A stretch of 32,869 nt of DNA, from the NCBI RefSeq assembly GCF_011516735.1, contig NZ_WOSX01000037.1:1-32869 (forward strand), given 5' to 3'. Source of the stretch: Acetobacter fallax (GTDB lineage Bacteria; Pseudomonadota; Alphaproteobacteria; Acetobacterales; Acetobacteraceae). The stretch's first letter is position 1, and each line of letters starts with the position of its first letter. The translations under genes were made by a program, and so were the position numbers. Shown piece by piece: positions 7,729-15,715 of the stretch. The notes under the pieces are model-generated. The model was not told the origin of the DNA, searched no databases, and saw only the letters and a program-made list of their open reading frames with translations.

Positions 7729-9019
7729 AACCGCCTCCGACCGGATCACCCTGAAACAGGACACAGCACGCGAGTCCGGGACACACCTGAAAACCCGAAG
7801 CCCCGTCCCGATCCGTTACATCATTCTCGGCCTCCTGATCGCCGCGGGCTGCATCAGCTACATCGACCGCACCGCCATGGCGGCGGCCAACGTCGATATC
7901 GCCCGCGAATTCGGCCTGTCCTTCACAGAACTCGGCGTCCTCCTCTCCTCCTTCGCCTCCGTCTATCTGGTCTGCCAGATCCCCGCCGGTCTGCTCGCAG
8001 ACCGCGCCGGTGGACGCTGGCTCCTGTTCATCTGCCTGCTGCTCTGGAGCGCAGCACAGTGGCTCTCCGCCGTGGCCGGCAGCGTTCACGGCCTGCTCGT
8101 CGCGCGCTGCCTGCTCGGCGTCAGCGAAGCGCCCGTGTTCCTCATCGGCACACGCCTCATCACCCGGTATTTCGAACCCGCCCGGCGCGCCACCCCCATC
8201 GCCTTCCTGAACGCCTCCTCCTCACTGGGTCAGGTCATCGGCCCAATGATGCTCGGCGCCGTCTCCGGAGCCTTCGGCTGGCGCGCCATGTTCGCCTTCG
8301 TCGGCAGCCTGAGCGCGGGCCTGGCTCTCCTGTGGATCAGCATTTATCGTAACCCGAAAGCAACCGGTTCTGAACCCGAACAACCGGAACCACCCCGCGC
8401 GGAAAAGGTGATTCACGAACTCCGCCGCCTGCTCTCCTTCCGCACAAGCTGGGCTCTGGCCGGCGGCTTCGTCGGCGTCATCTACCTGCAATGGCTCTAC
8501 GCCGCCTGGCTGCCCACGTATTTCCAGACTGCCCGCCACTTCACCGTCTCTCAGGCCGGTTACCTTTCCTCGGTTCCGCAATTCGCCGGCTTCATCGGTG
8601 GTCTCGCCGGCGGCATCGTGACAGACCGCCTCGCCCGACGCGGCTGGACACCGGCCCGCGCCTGCCGCACCCCGCTGGTGGCCGCACTGCTCGTAGCCGC
8701 CGTAACCACCATGCTGGTCCCCTTCTGCGCCACAACAACACTGGCCGTCATCGTCATGTCGGTGTCCCTGTTCGCAACAGGCATCGCCATGACCACCGGC
8801 TGGACACTCGGAACCGTCCTGATCGACGAAGGATCAGTCGCCACACTGGAGGCCATCCAGAACATGGGTGGCTCTCTGGGAGCAGTCATGGCCCCGGTTC
8901 TGACAGGAGCCGCTCTCCAGCACTCCGGCTCTTTCACTCTCGCGATGGCCATTGCAGGCGTCATCACTCTCGGGTCAGCCGCTTTATACCGGATCGGAAC
9001 ACGCACGCGAATTTCGTAA
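7715..9019 (+). CDS. MFS transporter, anion:cation symporter (ACS)-like
   Basis: The 434-residue protein has 12 predicted helices starting at about residue 33 (IRYIILGLLIAAGCISYIDR). YIDRTAMAAANVDIAREFGL at the first helix/loop is typical of the ACS family (glucarate, galactonate, phthalate permeases). LLADRAGGRW after TM2 is the MFS motif A, and a second one, VTDRLARRGW, lies after the central loop. Substrates of the family are organic acids taken up with protons; the specific one here is unknown. The start is GTG at 7715 within the previous gene. The N-terminal about 30 residues are soluble and poorly conserved, so a later start is possible. A repeat copy follows the gene. Confidence 0.88.
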   Translation: MPVSETASDRITLKQDTARESGTHLKTRSPVPIRYIILGLLIAAGCISYIDRTAMAAANVDIAREFGLSFTELGVLLSSFASVYLVCQIPAGLLADRAGGRWLLFICLLLWSAAQWLSAVAGSVHGLLVARCLLGVSEAPVFLIGTRLITRYFEPARRATPIAFLNASSSLGQVIGPMMLGAVSGAFGWRAMFAFVGSLSAGLALLWISIYRNPKATGSEPEQPEPPRAEKVIHELRRLLSFRTSWALAGGFVGVIYLQWLYAAWLPTYFQTARHFTVSQAGYLSSVPQFAGFIGGLAGGIVTDRLARRGWTPARACRTPLVAALLVAAVTTMLVPFCATTTLAVIVMSVSLFATGIAMTTGWTLGTVLIDEGSVATLEAIQNMGGSLGAVMAPVLTGAALQHSGSFTLAMAIAGVITLGSAALYRIGTRTRIS

Positions 9020-9078
9020 CATCCACGATATATCAAAGTGTCCTGCGAAAAGTCTGACATGTTGTTCCGTCAGAGAGA

Positions 9079-9215
9079 AAATCCGGGCTCTGCCCGAACC
9101 CGGCAAAGGCTCGCCTTTGCAAACCATTTTATTAACAGATCGGGGTGAAGGGGTCCGCGACCCCTTCCGCGTCCGGGCAGAGCCCGGACACTCTCATCGA
9201 CAGGTCAAAGGCCAG
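9079..9215. repeat. Composite intergenic repeat, copy 5
   Basis: The order is CCGGGCTCTGCCCGAACCCGG, GGCAAAGGCTCGCCTTTGCA, AACCATTTTATTAACAGATCG, GGGGTCCGCGACCCC, CGGGCAGAGCCCG, then a TCATCGACAGGTCAAAGGCC tail. The central part has the same order as the copies at 19497. It sits in the 253-base gap between convergent genes, the MFS transporter and the SRAP gene. Confidence 0.8.
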
Positions 9216-9272
9216 CCTCCGTCGACGGCCTTCGCTGCAATATCCAGACATCAGTGGCCCACCGAAACCGGA

Positions 9273-9929
9273 TTACTCCCCCTTATCTTCCCGTTCACCC
9301 CGGCCAACACTCTCAAGTTTCCCGGGATCAAGCGGACGCTGAAGCTCCCGTGCAATCTCAAAAGGCCCGGTCAGCCACAATTCAAACTCCTCCGGCTCAG
9401 TCAGGATCACCGGCATCGCCTTCGGGTGGACAGGTGCCACAACCGCATTCGCCTCCGTCGTCAGAAAACCGAACAGATCAGCCGTCACCTCGCCTTCCTT
9501 AACTTTCCGGACAGACGTCCAGCTTGTCCATATCCCCGCGAAGAAACAAAGCGGCCGCTCCGGCCCGTCCGCAAACCACACCGGGCGTATGCTCCCGTCC
9601 GGAAGATGTTCCATCTCGGAAAACGACGTAAACGGCACCAGACAACGATGTTCGATGCCAAGCCAGCGCCGCCAGTGAGCCGAGGACAAATTGCGAATAT
9701 TCGTCACTCCCCGGTCCACCTTGTGACCACGCAGCGCAAACGCGGGTGACGGCATCCCCCACCGCGCCAGAGTCAACTCGCGTCCTTCAGCTCCCTGCCT
9801 GACAACCGGAGCTGCCGTATCCGGCCAGATCGCCGGCATCGACGGAAGATTGCCGGTGCGATCCACCAGAGCGCGTGCCCGTCTCCTGATCGCCTCCTGT
9901 GGCGCCGTCATGCTGTAGAGATTGCACAT
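9273..9929 (-). CDS. yedK: SRAP-domain protein (YedK/HMCES type), abasic-site DNA crosslinker
   Basis: The 218-residue protein is a SOS-response-associated peptidase-fold protein. Family members form a thiazolidine crosslink with abasic sites in single-stranded DNA through Cys2, shielding them at forks. Visible catalytic residues are C2 (MCNLYS, after Met removal), N77 in VTNIRN, E105 in PFTSFSE and H168 in VHPKAMP. ARWGMPSP (55-62) is the usual DNA-facing loop. The start must be this ATG because Cys2 has to become the N-terminus. The ribosome-binding site is weak. An inverted repeat lies 22 bases upstream and could be an operator. It appears to be transcribed alone. Confidence 0.93.
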   Translation of the reverse strand: MCNLYSMTAPQEAIRRRARALVDRTGNLPSMPAIWPDTAAPVVRQGAEGRELTLARWGMPSPAFALRGHKVDRGVTNIRNLSSAHWRRWLGIEHRCLVPFTSFSEMEHLPDGSIRPVWFADGPERPLCFFAGIWTSWTSVRKVKEGEVTADLFGFLTTEANAVVAPVHPKAMPVILTEPEEFELWLTGPFEIARELQRPLDPGKLESVGRGEREDKGE

Positions 9930-9950
9930 GGTCGGTTTTGTCCCGAATTA

Positions 9951-9971
9951 TTGTCTTCAAAATGCAGACAA
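9951..9971 (-). promoter_or_regulatory. Inverted repeat upstream of the SRAP gene
   Basis: TTGTCT (9951-9956) and AGACAA (9966-9971) are perfect 6-bp arms around 9 bases, 22 bases before the SRAP start. The position fits a repressor site over the promoter. It does not match the alphaproteobacterial LexA direct repeat GTTC-N7-GTTC nor the E. coli SOS box, so its regulator is unknown. Confidence 0.35.
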
Positions 9972-10127
9972 CACGATTGCTTATAGCACAATACCAGTCA
10001 TTCATGGGCAAAGACACGCCATCAACCGACAAAGAGAGGACGATTAAAGGCATCGGTGTAGTGACAGCCGCTCCTTTTGTTGCGACGAACTTCCATCGTC
10101 CGGAATGAACGCCAGTGGCTGCAAAGA

Positions 10128-10335
10128 CTGATACCAGAGGTTGAGAAGACTGACCTGTGGTTGAAAGTATCCGGGCTCTGCCCGGACCCGGCAGGGACCG
10201 CAGGCCCCTGCACCCCGGTTTGCTGATCATAAATGATTTTCAAAAGTCTGCGACCTTTGGTGGGTTCCAGGGCAAAGCCCTGCCAGTCCTGCACCAGTCA
10301 GTCGCACACAACTCAAAAGCCAGACTCTCTGCTAT
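10128..10335 (+). repeat. Composite intergenic repeat, copy 6
   Basis: The block opens with ATACCAGAGGTTGAGAAGAC and CTGACCTGTGG. CCGGGCTCTGCCCGGACCCG, GGCAGGGACCGCAGGCCCCT, a GTTTGCTGATCATAAA spacer, AAGTCTGCGACCTTTGG, CCAGGGCAAAGCCCTGCCAG and CTCAAAAGCCAGACTCT follow. It is close to the copy at 12848 in the same orientation. The rest of the 9930-10347 gap (9972-10127) holds no gene I can support. Confidence 0.85.
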
Positions 10336-10347
10336 AACAGGACGCCT

Positions 10348-12825
10348 TCAGAAATCAGCACTCACAGTTCCAAAGAATTGCCGGGGCGCTCCCATAAGAA
10401 AGTAATTATAACCCGTATTCGTAAAATTGTTGCCCAGTTCGCTCGTCGTCGCCACATAAGTCTTGTTGAACAGATTGTAGATATTAAAGCTGACCGTAAA
10501 ATTCTTCATGAAACTGTAAGACCCGAAATTATACCGCCCCCCGAAATTCGCCTGAAAATATCCCGGAACATGCAGATCATTGGTATAGGTGAGCTCCCGG
10601 CTGGACAAATAATTCCCATCCAGATGCACATTCAGATGCCGCCAGTCATAAGCAATACTGCCCTTATACATCATGGTCGGGTAATTCGGCACCAGCTTGC
10701 CTCGCGTCGGCTCAGGGCCGGAAGACGTGACGACATTCTGATCATACGTGGAGTGAGCATAGGAAAATGAATTATAAAGCGTCAGTCCCTGAACCGGATG
10801 CGCCGTCATGCTCACCTCAGCCCCGTTCGTCGTCACCCCGCCCACATTCTGCACAGCCGTAATCGGATTGATCCCGGAACCACTCGAAATCAGCTGCAAC
10901 CGATTGGAGAAATTTACCCGGTAAAGCGACACAAGAGCACTCAGCTTCGGCGTCACATACCGATACCCAAGCTCATAAACCCAGTCCGTCTCCGGCTTCA
11001 GAGACCCTTTCGTGCTCTGAAACGCCGTCTGAGAAGATGTCCACGGCGTCGCGGAAACATTGGTGTTGTACCCGTCCTGCGGATACGCCCGCATATTATG
11101 CGACACATCGAAAAACGCTTCATGATGCGGCAAAAACCGCCAGTTGGCGGAAACCTGAGGCAGAAACGCATCAGACGCCGTCAGATGCCCCTGCGCCACC
11201 TGATTGCCATCATTCAGCGCCGCATCCTGTGTCGGAACATGATTCCCCGCCGAAACAACCATGGATTTGAAACCGGCATTGACGGTCAGATTACGCGTAA
11301 TCCGGAACGTATCCTGCAAATGGAACGTAAACGTGTTGGTATGGAAAACTTCCTGCCAGGGATTAGCAAAAACATTTCCCGGAAAACCATCTGTCGGATT
11401 GCCCGGCGTGCCCTCTCCCGGCAGCGGGACTTCAGAAAAATAACGCCCCTCGGTAAACTGCCCGTACTCATACCAGACACCGGCATTGATCGTGTGGCGC
11501 GCGATTTTGTAGGTCAGCGCCGTCGTAAACCCACCCCGTTCAATGCCCGGATTCTGAATCCGCTGTGACAGCGGCGCCCCGTTCGGAGACGGCATATACG
11601 GCGTCGTCCACGTGCTGTAGCCACTATCCCCATGCCCATAAACCGTCGTCGCCCAGTTCAGAGCCGATGTCAGGTTTTCATTCAGCGTGATCCCGCCAAG
11701 ATAATCCACCCGGTTCGCCGTCCCGGCATAATACGATGCATCCAGCGGATCAGCAGCTTTTTCATAGCCTGCCGGATAGACCCCCTGTGCGGCATGATAG
11801 GCAGCCGTATAATTCGGATAATAATTAGCAAGCTTCGGTCCGAATACATGAAGATTATCCATCGTCATGTCCTGGTAATCGAACTGCTGTGTCGAACTCC
11901 AGTCGAAGAACATTTTGAGCGATGATTCATGCGCCAGAGGCTGAACGAATTTCGCGTTGACCTGATCCGAGTAGTCGTAACCATGGCCTTTCCACAGATC
12001 CATATCCGTCCGGGCATACGAGACGTAAAAACGTGAGCCGGTCCGGTTCAGATCGCCACTGTTAAGACGAATGAATGTGCGAAACGTCGCATTGCTCCCA
12101 AAGGTCTGCTCAACCGTCCCGCCACGCTCATGCGACGGATCAATGGACCGGAACTGGATCGCGCCGCCAAGATTGCTGCTGGACGCGACATCAATCGCGC
12201 CCGCTCCCTGCGAAACATCCACTCCGGCAACATTATCCGTGCTGAGCGCCCGCGTAATACTAAGGCCATTATAGTTATTGAACTGCTGATCCCCGAGCGG
12301 AATCCCGTCCAGGGTAAAACCAAGCTGAGCCTGTGAGAAACCCCGCATAAACAATGTGCTGGAATACTCGTATGCACCAAACGGATCAGCCGACTGATAC
12401 AGCACGCCCGGAAGCTGACTGAGCACCTTCATCGGGGAGGTTCCGGGCACGCTCTGACGCATCATGGTGGACGTTACACTCGTCATCTGCCGCGTGGAGC
12501 CATGCCCGAAAATTGAAATCTCTTCTTTCGCCGCCGCCGGCACCGCAACGGCCCGCGCACGCGCGCCGGAACTCCCCGATTTTGAGGAAACCGGCTTCGC
12601 CGATACGACCGGCTTTCTGACAGGATGAACCACAGACGATGCCGGCCCTCCTGCGCCGGAAGGCCCGGAGCCGATTGGTGCCGCATGCGCCGGCAAGGCA
12701 CCGATCATGAGCGTCGAGGTGAGCAGGACCGAACGTGGCGTGTTGATAAAGACCAGCCGCGTGCAGCGAGCGTTTCGGTGACGGGACGCCACTATGACAC
12801 CGGAGGGACTGTTCCTGGCCCGCAT
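10348..12825 (-). CDS. TonB-dependent outer-membrane receptor
   Basis: The 825-residue beta-barrel receptor imports a siderophore, cofactor or sugar ligand with energy from TonB-ExbBD. The signal peptide ends about residue 48 (LMIGALPAHA). A low-complexity Pro/Ala/Ser linker (50-100) follows, then a TonB-box-like EEISIFG (101-107). The plug contains LSQLPGVLYQ, TLFMRGFSQAQLGFTLDGIP and GAIDVASSSNLGGAIQFRS. A long barrel ends in the canonical C-terminal phenylalanine (GTVSADF). The ATG at 12825 is preferred: GGTGG lies just upstream, and extending to 12933 would only translate repeat DNA. The ligand cannot be inferred, and no TonB, ExbB or siderophore gene is nearby. The promoter must lie within or beyond the repeat copy at 12848. 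Confidence 0.92.
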   Translation of the reverse strand: MRARNSPSGVIVASRHRNARCTRLVFINTPRSVLLTSTLMIGALPAHAAPIGSGPSGAGGPASSVVHPVRKPVVSAKPVSSKSGSSGARARAVAVPAAAKEEISIFGHGSTRQMTSVTSTMMRQSVPGTSPMKVLSQLPGVLYQSADPFGAYEYSSTLFMRGFSQAQLGFTLDGIPLGDQQFNNYNGLSITRALSTDNVAGVDVSQGAGAIDVASSSNLGGAIQFRSIDPSHERGGTVEQTFGSNATFRTFIRLNSGDLNRTGSRFYVSYARTDMDLWKGHGYDYSDQVNAKFVQPLAHESSLKMFFDWSSTQQFDYQDMTMDNLHVFGPKLANYYPNYTAAYHAAQGVYPAGYEKAADPLDASYYAGTANRVDYLGGITLNENLTSALNWATTVYGHGDSGYSTWTTPYMPSPNGAPLSQRIQNPGIERGGFTTALTYKIARHTINAGVWYEYGQFTEGRYFSEVPLPGEGTPGNPTDGFPGNVFANPWQEVFHTNTFTFHLQDTFRITRNLTVNAGFKSMVVSAGNHVPTQDAALNDGNQVAQGHLTASDAFLPQVSANWRFLPHHEAFFDVSHNMRAYPQDGYNTNVSATPWTSSQTAFQSTKGSLKPETDWVYELGYRYVTPKLSALVSLYRVNFSNRLQLISSGSGINPITAVQNVGGVTTNGAEVSMTAHPVQGLTLYNSFSYAHSTYDQNVVTSSGPEPTRGKLVPNYPTMMYKGSIAYDWRHLNVHLDGNYLSSRELTYTNDLHVPGYFQANFGGRYNFGSYSFMKNFTVSFNIYNLFNKTYVATTSELGNNFTNTGYNYFLMGAPRQFFGTVSADF

Positions 12826-12847
12826 AATTCCACCATTGTTTTTCGAT

Positions 12848-13062
12848 ATTATACCAGAGGTTGAAAAGGCTGACCTGTGGATGAGAGTCTCCGGGCTCTG
12901 CCCGGACCCGGCAGGGACCGCAGGCCCCTGCACCCGGTTTGCTGATCATAAAACGGTTTGCAACAGCGAGCCTTTACCGGGTTCCAGAGCAGAGCCCTGC
13001 CAGTCCTTCTCCTCCCCCGGCCGGTCTCACGCAGGTCAAAAGCCGGACCCTTTGGTGTGAGT
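12848..13062 (+). repeat. Composite intergenic repeat, copy 7
   Basis: This is a well-preserved copy: TATACCAGAGGTTGAAAAGG, CTGACCTGTGG, CTCCGGGCTCTGCCCGGACC, GGCAGGGACCGCAGGCCCCT, GGTTTGCTGATCATAAAACG, CCGGGTTCCAGAGCAGAGCC and TCACGCAGGTCAAAAGCCGG. It lies between the TonB receptor gene and its likely upstream promoter region, so it would be part of the receptor mRNA leader if transcription starts further upstream. Confidence 0.88.
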
Positions 13063-13107
13063 TGCATAGACAATTCAATACAGAATTTATACGCGTTCAA
13101 CGTAAAT

Positions 13108-13133
13108 GGTTTCGGAAAGGATTTTACGAAACC
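13108..13133. promoter_or_regulatory. Inverted repeat in AT-rich gap upstream of the receptor gene
   Basis: GGTTTCG (13108-13114) and CGAAACC (13127-13133) are perfect 7-bp arms around 12 bases. CGTAAAT and ATTTTACG overlap the same site as a second imperfect dyad. The gap 13063-13324 is AT-rich and holds no gene. It lies 5' of the TonB receptor and 3' of the MFS exporter, so it is a candidate operator for the receptor or a processed 3' end of the exporter mRNA. It does not resemble a Fur box. Confidence 0.35.
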
Positions 13134-13324
13134 GGAGCGTTTTATTGTCTTCTCTTAACAGTATCTCTCACTCTACGTTTCACAGCCACGGAGTGTTCCG
13201 TATGGTTATCTGTTTTTTCCGAAAAGACCCGTCCGTGACCGTGCCGAAGCAATGCTGACTCATCCCGGAGATCCCGGCGTCTGAGCGACAGACGAAAGAA
13301 AAGGCAGGGCCTGACACACAAGCC

Positions 13325-14767
13325 TCAAACCCGTCCTGTCATCTCACTCCCCAGCCCCTCTGGCATCCTCGCAAACCCCACAGCCGCGACCAGCGCCAGA
13401 ACAGCGCTCACCAGAAACGCCACCCGCAGCTCCGCCAGCCCCAGATGCGCGTGCCCGTAAGCCGTCTGCGCCACCGACAGACAAAACGCCATCACCGGAA
13501 CCCCCGCCGCCGATGCCGCCTGTTGCAAAATCGACGAGACTCCCGCTGCCGCCCGCCGCTCATCAGCCGACACATCCGCAAACATGACCGTCGACAGCGC
13601 CGTCAGCTCCATCGACCGTGTCGCTCCCGCGAAAACCAGCGTCAGAACAAGCAATAATACAGATTCGTGCGGGCTCACGAACACACAGACCAGTAGCGAC
13701 AGCGCCGCCAGAAGCCCGTTGAAAAACAACACATTCCGAAATCCGAACCGCCGCAAAATAGCGGATGTAAACGGCTTCAGGCCCAGATTGGCGCAGAAAT
13801 ATCCAAGCATCCAGCTTCCGGCGACCGCCGGAGACAGCCCGAACCCGATCTGAAACAGCAGCGGCAGCAGAAACGGCGCCGAGGAAAACAGACACCGGAA
13901 CACCAGCCCCGGATACAGCGCCCCATAGCGCATGCTCGCTCGTTTCAAAGGCTCCAGCGACAAAATCGGCGTCTCATGCGCCCGCAGATGCCGCACCGCG
14001 AACACGCCTGCCACAGCACCGGAGATCATAAGTCCAAAGGCAAGAAACCGCTCACTTCCCGGCTCGGGCGAGCGCTGAAATCCCGCCAGCAAACAGGTCA
14101 GCGCCACCGCGCACAGAACAAGTCCTTTCCAGTCCAGTGGCGGCGCATCCTCCGGCGGCGTTGGCGGCACAACCTTCAGAATGGCAAGGGCGGCAATCAG
14201 CCCCACCGGCAGATTAAGCCAGAAATTCCACTGCCACCCGATCGTCTGTGTAATATACCCGCCCAGAACCGGCCCGATCACCGGTGCCGACAGAGCCGGC
14301 CACACCGTCACCGACTGCGCCCGCATCAGTTCGGATTTCGGCGTATAGCGCAGCATGATCGTCATCCCGACCGGGCTCATCACCGCCGCCGCCAGCCCCT
14401 GAGCAATTCGCGCCAGAACAAACTCCGGTAGTCCGCGCGCCAGCCCGCACCATACGGAGGCTGCCGTAAACACCAGCATCGCAAGGACCATCACCCGCCG
14501 TTCGCCAGCCTTGATCGCCAGCCATGAGGCGAGGGGAGACATCGCCGCGGATGCCAGCATATACGCCGTAATCCCCAGCGACAGATCCAGCGCCGTCACC
14601 CCGAAGGACCGCGCCATCTGCGGCAGCGATGTGTTGATGATCGCCCCGTCCAGATTCTGCATGAACGCGGCAAGGGCCAGCACAAGGGCAATAGCTGGTG
14701 AATAACGGCGTACCGGAGTGGAAGACGCCTCAGTCACGTCTGGCAGAATGTCGTCTTCCCGCCTCAT
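13325..14767 (-). CDS. MFS drug exporter, DHA2 (EmrB/QacA) family
   Basis: The 480-residue protein has about 14 predicted helices. NLDGAIINTSLPQMARSFGV at TM1 matches the DHA2 signature (LDxTIVNVALP). LAIKAGERRVM is motif A, APVIGPVLGGYI (TM5) is the antiporter motif C, and GWQWNFWLNLPVGLI is the loop typical of EmrB-like proteins. It likely exports drugs, dyes or organic acids by proton antiport; the substrate is unknown. No EmrA-type membrane-fusion partner is adjacent. The start ATG overlaps the stop of the upstream periplasmic-protein gene (shared ATGA), so the two form a translationally coupled operon. Confidence 0.9.
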   Translation of the reverse strand: MRREDDILPDVTEASSTPVRRYSPAIALVLALAAFMQNLDGAIINTSLPQMARSFGVTALDLSLGITAYMLASAAMSPLASWLAIKAGERRVMVLAMLVFTAASVWCGLARGLPEFVLARIAQGLAAAVMSPVGMTIMLRYTPKSELMRAQSVTVWPALSAPVIGPVLGGYITQTIGWQWNFWLNLPVGLIAALAILKVVPPTPPEDAPPLDWKGLVLCAVALTCLLAGFQRSPEPGSERFLAFGLMISGAVAGVFAVRHLRAHETPILSLEPLKRASMRYGALYPGLVFRCLFSSAPFLLPLLFQIGFGLSPAVAGSWMLGYFCANLGLKPFTSAILRRFGFRNVLFFNGLLAALSLLVCVFVSPHESVLLLVLTLVFAGATRSMELTALSTVMFADVSADERRAAAGVSSILQQAASAAGVPVMAFCLSVAQTAYGHAHLGLAELRVAFLVSAVLALVAAVGFARMPEGLGSEMTGRV

Positions 14768-15222
14768 CGCGTCGAGGTGTTTTCTTTCCGTGTCTCCATC
14801 ACCTTATTCAGCCGGTCACGATAGCGCATGTAAGTTCCTTTCGGCACGCAGCCCATCTCTTCCAGATCCTCAAGCGCCACATTGCGGTTCAGCCAGGTGT
14901 TGACCTCTTTAAAATCCAGAGCCGCCGGAATCTTCTGATTTTCGAACATCACCGGCTCTTCGCCTGACACAACGCCAAATGTCGAAAAGACAGTCGCGCC
15001 GTCACCTGTCACCTCGCCACAAACCGCACCCTTGTTCCCGGTATGGATTTTGCGAAACCGAACGTCCTGAGGCGCCCTGAAATGCCCTGCCACAGCCTTA
15101 ACTGCCGCCTGCGCAGCGTCACTCCTGCCGCTGCCATCCGTCACACTCTGAGCCAGTGCCGGCATCGCGCCACCGACCATCAGAGCCATTGCAAGACCAA
15201 AAATACCGAACTGCCGTTTCAT
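14764..15222 (-). CDS. Periplasmic protein of unknown function, operon partner of MFS exporter
   Basis: The 152-residue protein has a Sec signal peptide (MKRQFGIFGLAMALMVGGAM then PALAQ, cleavage after ALA or LAQ). The mature part contains FRAPQDVRFRKIHTGNKGAV and CGEVTG, then FSTFGVVSGEEPVMFENQ. That arrangement resembles other small acetic-acid-bacterial secreted proteins with a conserved CGxV motif. Two cysteines, in VCGEV and MGCVP, could form one disulfide. AAGGTAG lies 8 bases before the ATG. The gene overlaps the downstream exporter by 4 bases, so the products are probably made together; a functional link to export is inferred only from this. Confidence 0.78.
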   Translation of the reverse strand: MKRQFGIFGLAMALMVGGAMPALAQSVTDGSGRSDAAQAAVKAVAGHFRAPQDVRFRKIHTGNKGAVCGEVTGDGATVFSTFGVVSGEEPVMFENQKIPAALDFKEVNTWLNRNVALEDLEEMGCVPKGTYMRYRDRLNKVMETRKENTSTR

Positions 15223-15278
15223 GTCATTCTACCTTACTTTAGCTCACGGAGTGTTCCCTGAGACAGGCCACGTCAAGA

Positions 15279-15352
15279 CCGGCAGGTCGTCTGCCGGCAT
15301 TGCATCCGTCTGTGCTTTCGGACGCGGAGAGATGACGGGCCGTCATGGATGC
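15279..15352. promoter_or_regulatory. Cluster of three dyads upstream of the exporter operon
   Basis: CCGGCAG-GTCGT-CTGCCGG (15279-15297) is a perfect 7-bp hairpin. CGTC/GGACG dyads lie in 15307-15334. ATGACGG-G-CCGTCAT (15332-15346) is a perfect 7+1+7 palindrome. All sit 57-130 bases upstream of the minus-strand operon start and about 360-440 bases upstream of dadA. No open frame is convincing between 15223 and 15715. The layout suggests repressor binding sites controlling the exporter operon; the regulator is not in the window. Confidence 0.4.
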
Positions 15353-15715
15353 TTCCCGCGGGCCGGCAGGCAAAACGTGGAAAACCACACTTGCACAGCG
15401 GATCAGAGACAGAGTGACGTTCCGGATAAGGCATGCCGGCCGTTCAGCCCCGAACGCGGAATCCACCCCTGGAAAATAGTCCGGAATCAAAACAATAATG
15501 TCCATAACAGTCTGGAATCGCCTTCAGAACCCGCTACGTCCCCGAACTGGTCCGGTCTCCGTCACGCTCCACCTCAAAAAATAATTTGCTCGCCCCCGTT
15601 TCTGAAGACACGGCTTATCCGCCGACAGTAAACCTCGCTGGACGCCCTTCGTTCCCCGGCCTAATCAGGAGCCCCGTAATTCGCTGCCCATCCAGAATGC
15701 CGAAAGGAATCCCCG

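Noticed and set aside
10022..10294. Minus-strand 90-codon frame across repeat copy 6, ending RRNKRSGCHYTDAFNR
   Set aside because: Most of it is translated repeat. The tail faintly recalls a transposase N-terminus but is too short and has no start signal.
12826..12933. Longer start for the TonB receptor
   Set aside because: The added residues are translated repeat sequence (QGPAVPAGSGQSP), also seen in frames over other repeat copies; the signal peptide fits the later ATG.
13190..15257. CACGGAGTGTTCC shared by 13189-13202 and 15245-15257 as a possible regulator site
   Set aside because: A 13-base exact match between two places is expected by chance in a window this long, and there is no symmetry.
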